Shown here piece after piece: positions 1 to 11,460 of a stretch of DNA of 64,000 nucleotides (positions are counted from its first letter, which is position 1; every line of letters starts with the position of its first letter). Both the position numbers and the translations under genes were made by a program. The DNA is from Azolla caroliniana (lineage: Eukaryota > Polypodiophyta). Location: NCBI GenBank assembly GCA_043228905.1, contig JBHGNT010000012.1, positions 7,812,001-7,876,000 of the forward strand, given 5' to 3'. Under the pieces are notes generated by a model. It did no database searches. It worked only from the letters and a program-made list of their open reading frames with translations, and was not told the DNA's origin.

Positions 1-1
1 T

Positions 2-658
2 AATCTCCCTCATGAATTTTGGGGAGAGGCACTCAAAACTGCAGTACATGTATGCAATAGATGCCATCATGTGTCTTTAAAAGGTGACATCCCTGAAGAG
101 GTTTGGTTTGGCAAACCTGCTTCATATGATCACTTACATGTCTTTGGCTACGAGGCTTTTGTACATATAAGGCCTGAGCTGAGAAACAAACTTGATGCCA
201 AGTCCATTAAAGGCCTCTTCATGGGATATGGTGAAGAAGGCGAAATGGGTTACAGGATTTGGATACCCCAGCTCAAGAAGGTTATACGCAGCCGGGATGT
301 TGTTTTCAATGAGGCAAGGCTGCTTCACAACAACTGTGCCTTAAAAGATGATCATAAAAGGATTAGATTTCAGCATGACCAGCCACTTGTTAGACCCAAT
401 TTTGACCCTCAGGATGCACCACAAAGGACAAGGAGTGGAATACTATGTTTCATGCACGCACAAAACTTATTGATGTGCAATATCATTTCATTCAAGAAGT
501 GCTTGAGGATGGCCTTATCACATTGATAAAGGTCCACACATCGCAAAACCCTGTTGATGTAATCACCAAGTGCTTACCCAAAGCTAACATCAGGTATGTA
601 TACAGATGGTGGGAGTTACGTAGCTTAATGGCGTCATTTATGCCTTTAAGTGGGAGGT
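2..658 (+). pseudogene. Truncated Copia pol: integrase C-terminal part fused to RNase H tail
   Basis: Reading frame 2 is open from the window edge to 526. It gives the C-terminal part of a Copia integrase, with the motifs 'HEFWGEA', 'VFGYEAF' and 'KGLFMGYGEEG', then the linker that follows integrase in Ty1/Copia polyproteins. Near 425 the sequence jumps, in another frame (445-669), to the last residues of RNase H ('MFHARTKLIDVQYHFIQE' and 'DVITKCLPKANI'). All of reverse transcriptase and most of RNase H is therefore missing, through an internal deletion. A purine tract (about 645-657) precedes the LTR. The piece is a dead remnant next to exon 5 of the neighbouring TPR gene and runs antisense to it. 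Confidence 0.85.
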
Positions 659-950
659 TGTTGGGGTAAAGGCCCTAAATGACCCCCTTATAGTGTGTAC
701 ATGTGTATAGGCCTAATTATAAAGGCCAAAAGTCACTTTTCACATACTCTTTATTTTTGGGCCAAGTTCAATGTGAACTTGGCCAACCCTAAATGGGTCA
801 TATAAAACATAGGTTTAGAACTTTTGGATGTCACTTCAAAGGTGGGCTCCTCCAACTGCTATTCCTCTATCTTTTCAGCCATTTCTCTACAGTTGCACCG
901 AAAGTGCCCATAATTGGGTGACTCTTGAGTGTTCCTCAAGCCTATTGACA
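659..950 (+). mobile_element. 3' LTR of the left Copia remnant (right end uncertain)
   Basis: A 5'-TGTTGGGG start follows directly on the polypurine tract after the RNase H tail, as expected for the 3' LTR of a plus-strand Copia. A TATA-like 'TATAAAAC' lies near 800 and a perfect inverted repeat at 760-784. No second copy is in the window, so the right end cannot be fixed; the value given is a guess. Confidence 0.5.
760..784. repeat. Perfect 11-bp inverted repeat with 3-bp loop in LTR
   Basis: GGCCAAGTTCA and its exact reverse complement are separated by ATG. The hairpin lies about 20 bp upstream of the TATA-like element of the LTR, a position typical of a transcription-factor or cruciform-forming element in U3. 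Function is not shown. Confidence 0.7.
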
Positions 951-1241
951 TCATTTCTGACCCTTTCATTGAATACTATCTATACATGGAATGTGGTGAA
1001 CAGTAATGAAATTCATGGAATGACAACTAAAAAGAATTGGAAATACAAGAAGGAAAAGGTGAAAATATTGTGAACCTTGGGAATCCCCACGGAAAGGGTC
1101 AACTAAATTTCGTTTTCAAACACCAATGAAGGAACAAACATTACAGAAAGAGAACTTAAATATATTGCTATAGAGCCATATTCACAAATTTTGATAGAGT
1201 AGAAACTATTTTAGAAATAATCCTCAAGTAAGAATTCTTAC

Positions 1242-4200
1242 ACCATGATTGGCCATCCTTAACATCTAGACTAACTGCATGTTTTGCATGTTTGATGCTC
1301 TCCTCAACTGCCTGAGCCTCGTCAGAAGATCCTGTCACACAAATAACAAGCCCAAGGTTGAGTATCTATTGGCTGGTTCTTACCAAAATCTTACAGAAAC
1401 ATATAATAACTCTGTTACTTCGTTTTTGTGGAACTAGACAGCATAAATTACTTGTAAATAAGAAAGTTGTTTTAATAGTGTATCTAAGGGGGTCAAACTG
1501 GCCTATGAGGCAAGAAACTGAAACTGATGAATATAATCTGGCCTAATAGTTATATGCCATACTATCCTCTATCTACTTTGGACTGCATCTACTCTAGTTT
1601 GATCTATGCTTTGCAGTTAATGTGCATATGGATGCCGCTGAGTTAAAATGCAGATCACAGTGCTTGGAATTAGGATCAATTTTATGTAATCTAAACATCC
1701 GATGACCTGTGAAATGACGTCCTGAGACTCAGCTTGATGCCAAGTGCTGTAGAATAAAATGCTAATATAGAGCATCTTTCAAGGGGGGATCTCACACAAG
1801 TCGTGTAAAGTACACAATCTGAAACAAATGGATTGGTTGGAACCATTTTCCGAGGACCTCATTAATGAGTTGCAGCATCTTCCACTTATACGAAGATTAG
1901 TAAGGTTTCATAACTATATTTTCTGGCCCATTGAGAAACAGATGCAGTTTTTGCTATTTGCCTCATGAACGGTCTGTTATCACTTGACACATTCGTATCA
2001 AAGAAACTTTAGCAACCCATTCTGCCCTTCCTTAGATATCCAATATTGCTTGTATTTATTGCTCCTTGTGGAAAGCACTCCTTTGATGGATGCAAGGATA
2101 ATTGAGAGTAGGAAATGAAAAGCAAGTGGACATTTATTTGAATTCCAAGATGTATCAGCCTACCAAACCTTCCTATGATACTGCCAACTTTTTTAAATGA
2201 AAAAAGATGTATCTAGAGCACCAGCCTATTTGCATAATCGAAAATGCATGTCAACTCTTTTCATGTGATGGTAGGTGAAGTCTACTAAAAGGCATTCCAC
2301 CTAATGATATGTGCCCTATGAGACACTAACCCATGCCGCAATGTGTAAACTGCAAGACCTTTGTGGAGATTTTTGGGTTCTTTAGTGTTTACTACATATT
2401 ACATTCTACATAAAGTCTTGCTGATGGTAGGAGTGGGCAACTAAAGATTTAATCCAGGTACCAATGGGACTCTATCTCTAGGTCAAAACCCTGTGTTTTT
2501 CATGAGTGGGGAGAAAGAGCGGACAAGCCATAACGATGGAAGCTCAAACACATTCCCAAATGGTCATTACAAACATGCATGCTCATGACCTTTGGGTCTG
2601 CCTCCAGTACTTCACACCAAGCACCACTTCATTTTCTATTCAAGGATAGCCACCGTATAACCACTTATAAATTACAACCAGGATTCATTTGCCTCTACAC
2701 AGTCTATTGGAACTAAAACTCACTACTAACCATACATGCATAACCTTTAAAATTATAGATTTACATCTCTCCATCATTGTTGCGATTCTGCATAAGAACC
2801 AAGTTTCCAGAAAACAAAAAATATATATGCTTCCTTTTTAATCAACATATAATAATATAATAATGAGTTACCTATGATACACAAAACACATTATCATTCA
2901 CTAACTTTGTAAAAGTTCACAGCACACTTTTGCCATACTCAGCCATGAAAATGTCTAGAACTGAGTAAGAGAAAGTTGTTACGCTCTCAAGTTTTATGAA
3001 ACTAAATTTCTAATAGGTGAAAAATTCAAAATTTGCCTAGCATACACAGTGCTTAAGAAATGTTGTCGTGGTTATTCCGTGTGAGAGACCATTGGTTACC
3101 TTTCGCAATTCGCCTCTCCAACATGGACAGCTGTCGTAGAATTTTCTTATCAAGACCCTAGACAGAAAATAAGTGACTTCATGAAGCAATACATCCCCCA
3201 AAATCCAAGTTCATTCTGAACGCATGCGTGCATCATCACTATTTACCTTCTTCAAAGCAAGAGTAAAACAGTTTTTGGCAGCAGTCAGGTCACCTTTTTT
3301 CCAAAAACAATTTCCCAAACATGACCATGCATCTGCAAGAGAAGGGTCCAGCTTCACCTACAGTATTAGCATTCTGCTTAGTTCATCTGAAACGTAAGCA
3401 TTTGTGGATACATGAAGCTTTACTTATATGAGAAAGGAAACTTTAGAACCTACTGCTTTAGATAGATGGTCCTCCGCCTCCTTGCAATACTCAGAACCTG
3501 CATCTAGTGCTTTTCCTCTCAAGTATTCAAATAATGCTCTGCGTGATGATGGTTTTCTCTGGTCTGTACATCATAATCCCTCAGATTTGTAAGTAACAGT
3601 TAAATTTTGTTTTACAATGTCCAATATTAGATAAGTCAATATGCATCCTAAACATTCCAGCCTAGAGGACAACAGATAAGGTCTGAGTTCACAACAGACT
3701 TGAACAATCAAAGCTTCTGTAAGAATTTCACTTCTGGAAACAATACAACGATGTTTCGCTAAACACGAAAGATATCTCGAATCCCCTTCCTGAGGCAGCA
3801 CATATTACTGCAACTGTACTGCGTCATGAAATGATGAGACCTCACAAAGAAAATTGGAATGAAAAGTTAATATTTTACCATCTGCATATGACTCATGTGA
3901 GGAACTGCTTTTCATCCATCCATGGTATACAAGATTTTAGATACATTCATAAGGGAATATTTGCATCCTCTTTCTCAATGAGAATACTAAGTGCTGACAT
4001 GTCAAAGTCATATCGACATATTAGAATTAAGAAACAAATTATTAACTTGCTCAATATCAGAGAAAGTTTCTCCTTATACCAAAACAGTTCGCTAAAAGAT
4101 AACATGTAATAGAGTAATGTAGAACTCAGAAAAGCAGTTGAGAGTATAGTTCTTTGTATCAGAGATCCCAGATCTCTGGAAATTCAATATCTGTATCTGT

Positions 4201-5846
4201 AGAATTTTAGATCAGATTTCAAATGCCTTGTTTCAGAATTGGGTTAAATATCACCATTTTTCCCTAAAAATATTGGATTTTCAGCCGAATTATTTTTCTT
4301 TGTAGAAAAATCAAATTGGACTTTACATGGAGCTAGGAGAAAAATGAGCTCATACTTAGGGCAGCCCCTAAATTTGATAGTTTTTTATCATGCATACCAT
4401 ATCCCCCTTGGTTTTAGGGTACAGGAAGATATATGATCTTGTGTATTTTTGGAGCGCTTCTGAACCATACTTCATACCCATATGTAAGCATATAGATCGT
4501 TGCCTCAAGGAAAGTTTGTGGTGTTCATATCAACAGCAGATAAATGTTTGACGATGTTAAAATGAATTTAGCATGGAATCAGCAGACAAATGGGTAAAAC
4601 ACAAATATAGTAGACAAAAAGGATATATTAATATTTATATTAATATTTATATAAATATCACCAAAAGACCATCATGGCATAGAAGACCTAATAAAGCATG
4701 GTCACTGAGGATTCCATGAAAGCAGTGTTACATGGATGAAGGAAGCAGAATAGCATGTGTCAATGAGATCAACGGTAGAAAGAAGGGAAGAAATAAATAC
4801 TAACATCTCTGAAAGACCATAACAGCATAGGACACCCATACTCCTAATCAAATATATATACAGATTCTCGTTCCAACCTAGATGTTTCATCCAGTTGGGA
4901 GAAGTGTTCAATATGGTGCATCAATGGCCATGTACATAATGTATTTACTATCCCCAACGACAAGGCTTTTCAATGTATATGCATCAGATAAGTTTGCATA
5001 AATGTCTCACAGTTCCGGTAAGCGGCTCACATCCCATTATGGAAAGTATTGATCCCAGGAATGATCAATATATTCATACAGTTTTAAATAGCTAGATTTT
5101 CCCACCCCCAACCAAAATGCTTTCATCCAGTAAAAAACAATTTTTAGATCAGAACAATCAAAATATGTGCATCATATCATAGGCACATGCTATGATTTAC
5201 CTTCAAGCATGTAGAAGTGGTAGAAACATACACGTACCCTTATATGCAAATGCATAATTTACTTGACTATATATAAGTGGTAAGAATGTATAGTCATCAA
5301 ATCCTAAGCACATTCCATGATTTTCCTTCGTATATGTCGAAGTCGTAAAAATGAGTAGGCACTGTATGCATATGTGCATGCCATAATTTCCATACATATA
5401 TGTAGAATTGGTACATGCAGCATATACAAATGCATATACGTATATGATTTAACTTAATATACGTATTGTAGTGGGTTACACATGCAGTGATTATGCACAA
5501 GTAAAAACGCAAATGCATCATAGACAGAGGCAATCCAGAAATACTAATGCACTGATATATGTATAAATGGTACAATTGCAAAAGCGTACATCTCTGAGAC
5601 AGTGGGAATTATGCAGCATATACAATCCACAAAAAAATTTCAAAGACCCAAAAATGCATTTGTTTTGAGGGACTTACCTGGTGGTATGCTATCGAGAATG
5701 GCGAGGACACGAGAGGTTCCATGGTCGAGGCGGGATTTCTTGACAAAAGGATCGCTAGAGAAGAAGGTGTCGCGAAGTAAATAGACGTCTTCGAGGGGAG
5801 ATGCCGCGGCGGCCAAGGGATCGCCTTCTGCATCTGGGTTCTCCAT
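1242..5846 (-). CDS. TTC5-like tetratricopeptide repeat protein, 5 exons, 3' part missing
   Basis: Five exons can be joined on the minus strand: 5846-5678, 3563-3454, 3357-3247, 3157-3100 and 1331-1242. Each has GT-AG borders and the frame stays consistent (phases 1,0,0,1,1). The start at 5846 gives MENPDAEGD; an in-frame ATG at 5909 would add only a low-complexity Cys-Leu run. The conserved order is 'YLLRDTFFSSDP', 'LDSIPP', 'EYLRGKALD', 'EYCKEAEDHLSKA', then a TPR ('ADAWSCLGNCFWKKGDLTAAK'), 'LRQLSMLERRIA' and 'HAKHAVSLDVKDGQSW'. This order matches plant TTC5 homologues, which are TPR proteins; animal TTC5 (Strap) acts in p53/p300 and tubulin autoregulation, and the plant role is not established. 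The exon expected after 1242 (family motif YNLGNACLTSFF) is not seen in 1-1241, which holds a Copia remnant. The gene is either interrupted or has a very long intron. Confidence 0.85.
1332..3099 (-). other. Intron 4 of the TTC5-like gene, no other feature seen
   Basis: The 1.77-kb AT-rich intron lies between the exons at 3157-3100 and 1331-1242. No convincing reading frame, RNA gene or repeat was seen in it. Confidence 0.6.
3564..5677 (-). other. Intron 1 of the TTC5-like gene
   Basis: The 2.1-kb intron has donor GTAAGT at 5677 and acceptor CAG at 3564. It holds an AT-rich palindromic run near 4625-4660 (repeats of ATATTAATATTTAT) and a degenerate minisatellite at about 5182-5570. No coding content was found. 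Confidence 0.65.
5182..5570. repeat. Degenerate minisatellite of about 63-66 bp in intron
   Basis: About five to six diverged units recur. Each holds a variant of 'CATGATTTACCTTC' followed by a variant of 'TATGTAGAAGTGGTA'. Clear unit starts are near 5182, 5245, 5306 and 5372; later ones are more decayed. Confidence 0.55.
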
Positions 5847-5848
5847 GA

Positions 5849-6066
5849 AACACAGACAGAGACAGAGACAGAGACAGAGACAGAGACAGGGGAGGGGGGG
5901 CGGGCACAAGAAAACCTGTGAGAAGCTTCAAGAAGAAAACCTGGATTTTCTGTATTTCCAACGATGCCCCTCTCTCTCTCCCTCTCTCTCCCTGTTTTCC
6001 TGTGGGAGTGTGTCTTTTAATTTTCTGTATTTCCAAACATACCCCTCCCAAACTTTTCTATAAACG
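5849..6066. promoter_or_regulatory. 5' flank of the TTC5-like gene with GAGACA hexamer run
   Basis: Just upstream of the minus-strand start codon is a run of about seven GAGACA/CAGAGA hexamers (5852-5890), then pyrimidine-rich CT tracts on the plus strand (5970-6000). A 27-bp segment beginning TTTTCTGTATTTCCAA is present twice (about 5945 and 6018). This is the likely 5' UTR and promoter region. No TATA box was fixed. Confidence 0.4.
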
Positions 6067-6166
6067 ACTCGACTCTCGATTCCTCATGGATTCAAATTCA
6101 AATCCTTGTACTTCCTCACACCTTTGTTGCTACATATATCTATCTATCTATCTATCTGTATGTATG

Positions 6167-6197
<31 letters not shown>

Positions 6198-7371
6198 ATG
6201 CCACGTTGATGTCTCTCTCTGTCTAATCCTCTGCGTTTTTTGCAATGCTTGGCTACTTTCTGCATCCTCTTGGCCTCATCTCGATGTTCCTAGTTTCATC
6301 ATTGTTCTCTCTATACTCTTCTGCATTTCTCTGACCATACCCTATACCTTGTTATCCTAACTACAAGACATCATGGATTCCGAATGGACAACAAATGAAT
6401 GATATGGAACTCAACACGCTCAACGGTGGTCTAGTTCCATGGAAGACCCCTAGAAGATACCATAGAAGAAAAGGACGCGATCGTAGCACCCCGAGTAGCA
6501 CAAGAAGAGTGCACAAGGCACCCAAAATGCAGGTTTCGTTCGTTGTTGAAGAGGGAAACATGATGTATTACACAAGCGATGAATCTTATGAGAGATGATA
6601 TAAAAAGAGCATCAAGAGGGGAAATGAAAAAGGATATAGAGAAACAAAAATAGAGTTGTATGCCTCTCTCAAAATCGAGTTAGGACTGATGTCGGGTATT
6701 TTGAAGATACATTTAGGAACACATATATGACTATGTATATAGAGACTTGTTCATGCATGGTTACGAAATTCCCCAGTGTACAAGGATATAGATGGGAGTT
6801 GATATGTTGTCCCCAACCACACACCAAAGAAGCACTAGAGACTTGGGAGGAGGGTATATGTTGTACAAAAAGGAGCTCCATGCTAGCACGCATGTTGTGC
6901 ATAAGGATGTAGATGTGCATTATATGTGTATACAAATCAAAAGAGGGGATCTTAGGGAACTATATATTGCAATTTTCATACTCAAGGTTTGCACCTCTCA
7001 AAGAGTCACCATATGTACCATTATATGATGATATCATTATATTTACTACTATTAGGGACATAATACTATTACGAGACTTCAATGGATGAACTAAGGATGA
7101 ATAAACAACTATATTTGACACCATTCACCTTGTTAATCATGGAGAAGTTATGGCATAAGAGATCAGTCTAACGAGACAAGCTAAAAATACAAGTGAAGTA
7201 ACATAATATGGCAAACACTTTCCAACCTTGGGAATTGTTGATATATAATGGATTGTCACAATGGCCTAGATTAGATGCTTTGACATGTTGGAACCCAAAA
7301 GGTGGCGCAAGAATAGTTGTTTACTTAATGGGATCTCCATCTCTTACGAATGAAATAACATAGTTCACTAT
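6067..7371 (+). repeat. 1.3-kb direct duplication, copy 1
   Basis: The segment matches 7916-9207 almost base for base apart from small indels. It begins with CTCGACTCT and the motif GATTCAAATTCAAATCC, then a TATC/TGTA/TG microsatellite (6137-6200). It also contains a 67-codon frame (6395-6598) with 'PRRYHRRKGRDRSTP' that is kept, with changes, in copy 2 (8266-8466). The right edge ends at TTCACTAT, directly against the Copia LTR at 7372. No protein family was recognised; the rest of the unit has stops in all frames. Confidence 0.8.
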
Positions 7372-7656
7372 TGTTGAGGGTCGAACTCAACTTCCCATAG
7401 AGATAGGTTTCACACTAGCTCGTCGACATACCAGGCTAGTCTTGTAAATAGTAGAAAGGGCCCTTGCCCTAGTTTAGTTTGTATTTAAACCAACCCCTTG
7501 TAACTTAGTTACTGTTGGAAGTATTTTGGTTAATATAATATACAGTCTTTATCTCTCTCTCTCTCTCTCTCTCTCTGTGTTTTGCCTTACGTGCATACAC
7601 ACTCACTCACTCAATTATCTTCCGTTGCATTACACCACCAGCTCCATTTATTTACA
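7372..7656 (+). mobile_element. 5' LTR of a Copia element
   Basis: The 285-bp sequence starts with TGTTGAGG and ends in TTTACA, followed at once by the primer-binding site TGGTATCAGAG (7657-7667), complementary to initiator methionine tRNA as is usual in plant Copia elements. It has a TATA-like TATTTAAA near 7482 and a CT run at 7553-7576. No second LTR is in the window. Confidence 0.8.
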
Positions 7657-7760
7657 TGGTATCAGAGTGTGTGGTTGCTTAATTGAATCTATTCAACTAT
7701 GTTGTAGTACACGCCGATGATCAACAGAACCGGCTCATCAATAGAGAAGAAATCGACATA

Positions 7761-7917
7761 ATGAACACTCAAATGGGAAGCGCTCTTCCTACCGAGAATC
7801 TTGATAGAACAAACTTCGCATCGTGGGAATACAGGATGCATCAATACCTTGTCGGACAATGTTACTGGAGCTACATTGAAGGAGCTCACGAAACTCAACC
7901 CAACCCAACACACGCCT
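7761..7917 (+). pseudogene. Start of Copia gag, cut off after about 52 codons
   Basis: The ATG at 7761 lies about 100 bp after the primer-binding site and opens a typical Copia gag N-terminus: 'LDRTNFASWEYRMHQYL' and a following 'CYWSYIEG'. The frame is broken at about 7917, where copy 2 of the 1.3-kb duplication begins. Everything downstream of the gag start is absent. Confidence 0.75.
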
Positions 7918-9207
7918 CGACTCTGATGGATTCAAATTCAAATCCTTGTACTTCCTTACACCTTTGTGGCTGCATATATGTAGGTATGTATCTATCTATC
8001 TGTATGTATGTATGTATGTATGTATGTATGTATGTATGTATGTATGTATGTATGTATGTATGTATGTGTGCGTGTGTGCATGCATGCATGCCACGTCGAT
8101 GTCTCTCTCTGTCTGATCCTCTGTGTTTTCTGCAATGCTTGGCTACTCTCTGCATCCTCTTGGCCTCATCTCGATGTTCCTAGTTTCATCATTGTTCTCT
8201 CTGTCCTCTTCTGCATTTCTCTGACCATTATACCCTATACCTTGTTATCCTAGCTACAAGACATCATGATTCTGAATGGACAACAAACGAACAATATGGA
8301 ACTCAATGGTGGTCCGGTTCCATGGATGACCCCAAGAAGATACCATAGAAGAAAAGGACGAGATCGTAGCACCCCGAATAGCACAAGAAGAGTGCACAAG
8401 GCACCCAAAATGCAGGTTTCGTTCATTGTTGAAGAGGGGAAACATGATGTATCACGCAAACGATGAATCTTATGAGAGATGATATAAAAAGAGCATCAAG
8501 AGGGGAAATGAAAAAGGATATAGAGAAACAAAAATAAAGTTGTATGCCTCTCTCAAAATCGAGTTAGGACTGATGTCGGGTATTTTGAAGATACATTTAG
8601 GAACACATATATGACTATGTATATAGAGACTTGTTCATGCATGGTTATGAAATTCCCTAGTGTACAAGGATATAAATGGGAGTTGATATGTTGTCCCCAA
8701 CCACACACCAAGAAGCACCAAAAAGGAGCTCCATGCTAGCACACATGTTGCGCATAAGGATGTAGATGTGCATTATATGTGTATACAAATCAAAAGGGGG
8801 GATCTTAGGGAACTATATATTGCAATTTTCATACTCAAGGTTTGCACCTCTCAAAGAGTCACCACATGTACCATTATATTTACTACTATTAGGGACATAA
8901 TACTATTACTAGACTTCAATGGATGAACTAAGGATGAATAAACAACTATATTTGACACCATTCGCCTTGTTAATCATGGAGAAGTTATGGCATAAGAGAT
9001 TGGTCTAACGGGACAAGCTAAAAATACAAGTGAAGTAACATAATATGGCAAACACTTTCCAACCTTCGGAATTGTCGATATATAATGGATTTTCACAGTG
9101 GCCTAGATTAGATGCTTTGACATGTTGGAACCCAAAAGGTGGCGCAAGAATAGTTTATTACCTAATGGGATCTCCATCTCTTACAAATGAAATAACATAG
9201 TTCACTA
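7916..9207 (+). repeat. 1.3-kb direct duplication, copy 2
   Basis: This is the second copy of 6067-7371. It starts inside the truncated Copia gag and runs on past the point (TTCACTAT, about 9207) where copy 1 meets the Copia LTR. Its microsatellite is longer, with about 16 TATG units at 8000-8070. The small frame at 8266-8466 is the counterpart of 6395-6598. Confidence 0.8.
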
Positions 9208-9283
9208 TATTTGGTAGACCTATTGGCTCGAGAGCATATCATGCATAATTACGCTTTTGAGGTGAAGGATGGATGCACAAGTA

Positions 9284-9507
9284 CCAATTTACTCGAGAGA
9301 CAATTGATGTGTATAGATGTGGAGTATATCATGGCATGCTAGATTTGGATCCTTTCACACCCTTAGATGAAGTTACACGAGGATTTTCAAGATCACCAAT
9401 TTACTTGAGAGACAATTGATGTGTATAGATGTGCAGTATATCATGGCATGCTAGATTTGGATCCTTTCACACCCTTAGATGAAGTTACAGGAGGATTTTC
9501 AAGATCA
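9284..9507. repeat. Tandem duplication, 2 x 112 bp
   Basis: Two adjacent 112-bp copies (9284-9395 and 9396-9507) start with CCAATTTACT and end with TTTTCAAGATCA. Only a few substitutions separate them, so the duplication is recent. Confidence 0.85.
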
Positions 9508-9929
9508 TTGCATACAACAACCACAAATGCCTTCCCCCTTTTTCCAGGCAACAATCAAAGCCCCCAAACTTGGCAGAGTCATGTATGAATGTCATGATAC
9601 AAGGAGATGCTCAAAATGTGACGTAACTCGGGGTATTTATACACAAAAAAAGAAAGAGAAAACTTCCAACACCTCACTGAGAAGAAGGGATTGCATTTAG
9701 CTAATTTTGAATAGCATTTGTATTGCTAGCTTCTAGGAAGAGAAAAGAAAGAAGAATATGGATTTTTTTTAGTGAGAGGAAATCTACTAGACAACCAACC
9801 TCACCTCATGTATGGCATGAATATGCAAAGGTACTGTATGATATCTCGGGGCAACCTCTAGCTCCCCATCCACATGTGTTGGTACTTTGTGAGTACCTTA
9901 GTCAACTATACATATAGTTAGTTGACTTT
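9508..9929. other. Unassigned spacer
   Basis: Sequence between the 112-bp tandem and the next Copia LTR. Short reading frames only; nothing recognised. Confidence 0.4.
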
Positions 9930-10201
9930 GTGTGGAATAGGATCTTGAATATGGAGTCGACAAACAAGTAACAAGAGAGAATATGGTGCACTATCATCAC
10001 ACAACGACAATGTAGAGATAATACAGAACGATGATGACAATTACACTCGGAGACCATTAGAGCTCAAGATAGTTTCTTGCATTACGTCCTCAGTTACAAG
10101 AATTGGTTCCTCATATTTATAGTTAGGGTAAGTAAGCTCTAACTGTGAGGATGTGTTCACACTAGGATTACAATGGGTAGAGTGGAACTTTTGGCCCAAC
10201 A
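9930..10201 (-). mobile_element. 3' LTR of a minus-strand Copia (outer end approximate)
   Basis: Read on the minus strand, TGTTGGGCC begins at 10201 directly after the purine tract TTATGGGGGAGTT (10202-10214), the usual order of polypurine tract then 3' LTR. A minus-strand TATAAATA lies near 10120. The outer end near 9930 is a guess because no second LTR is seen. Confidence 0.55.
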
Positions 10202-10214
10202 AACTCCCCCATAA

Positions 10215-11460
10215 AAAAAATTACTCTAACCATTACAAAGAATTAGGGGTTATCTTCCCCAAAAGCTTAAATTACAATTTGAATTTAAACTATAATTAGA
10301 GTATATACAAGTCGGTCGGCTAATTGCCAAATCGGTAGTGGTAGAGTCGGCTCCTTGGTCCTTCGGACTTCAACTCTTATGGTCGACTGATCCTCGTGCC
10401 TCCTTTTGGATCTGTGATCGGCTTTTGGCTTCTTCTGCCCTTCAATTAGCTTTATACCTTTCGGCACTTTCGTACTCTGCCTATTTAACACATTCAACCT
10501 TTCTGGTTTCTAACTTTCCTACTGTTTCATCAGATTCGGCTGCCTTGTGCTCCTCAACTTGATGTAGTCTCCTTAGTGCTCTGAAGCGGTGATTTGGGAG
10601 TGGCTTCGTTATGCTGTTGGCAATGTTCACATTTCAGTATCTTCCTTTCAGACTTCAAGCTTTTTGTTAGTGACGAGCTCCTGGATATGGTGATACCTCG
10701 CCTCAATGTGTTTCGTCTTGGCATGATAAAACAGATTCCAAATGAGGTGGGTTGCTCTCTCTGAGTTGCAATAGAGAGTCAGAGTGAGATGGTTGGGTCG
10801 CTCCCTGCCGAAAAATTGGTCATCAATCGTTGCAGCCAAATTGCTTCCTTCACAGCTTCCGATGTGGCGATGTACTCAGCCTCTGTTGTGGAGAGAGTCA
10901 TACATTCTTGGAGCTTCGACCTCCACGAGATTGCTTCGTCTCTGAAGATGAAGACATAACCTGATGTTGATTTCCAATTGTCGAGGTTGCCAACATGGTC
11001 GGAATCGGTGAAGCCGCCAACTTCAAACGGTTCAATCCGAAAGTCAATTGTAAGTTCTCAATTCTGCAAAAATACCAAAATATGTGTTTAATAGCTTCCC
11101 AATGCTTCTTTCCGAGATTCGAAATGTTGTGACTAGTGGCACCTATGGCATATGCAAGGTCAGGTCCGGTGGCCACCATTGCTTACATGAGACTTCCTAT
11201 GACCGATGCATAGGGTGTCTTCCTCATGAGCTCTTTCTCCACCTTTGAGGAGGGATATTCCCTGTCTAATAGTCGAATCGACGTCGGGAGTAGAGTCGGT
11301 ACAAGCTTCAATTTGTCCATGTTGAGTCACCTCAACACCTTCCGGATATAGTCGGATTGGGAGAGCCATAGGATCTTCTTTGTCTTGTCTCGCTCTATCC
11401 TCACGCCTAGGATGTGTCGATCCTCTCCAAATTCCTTCACGTTGAGCGAGCAAAGCTCAA
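10215..11460 (-). pseudogene. Decayed Copia reverse transcriptase thumb and RNase H
   Basis: Several minus-strand frames together give the end of a Copia pol. The RT end 'LWLSQSDYIRKVL' is near 11340-11400; then come 'DLAYAIGATSHNIS' and 'KKHWEAIKHIFWY' (11160-11080) and the RNase H tail 'FYHAKTKHIEARYHHIQE' (10680-10740). A basic tail without a recognised domain follows (10285-10497). Stops and frameshifts are frequent. Integrase and the RT core are absent. Confidence 0.75.

Noticed and set aside
5755-6226. Overlapping frames rich in [12 protein letters not shown] or RQRQRQ
   Set aside because: These are translations of GAGACA, CT and TG microsatellites.
6640-9230. Possible plant pararetrovirus movement-protein remnant in the 1.3-kb units
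   Set aside because: Short phrases looked suggestive, but no conserved movement-protein, coat or RT motif could be identified in any frame.
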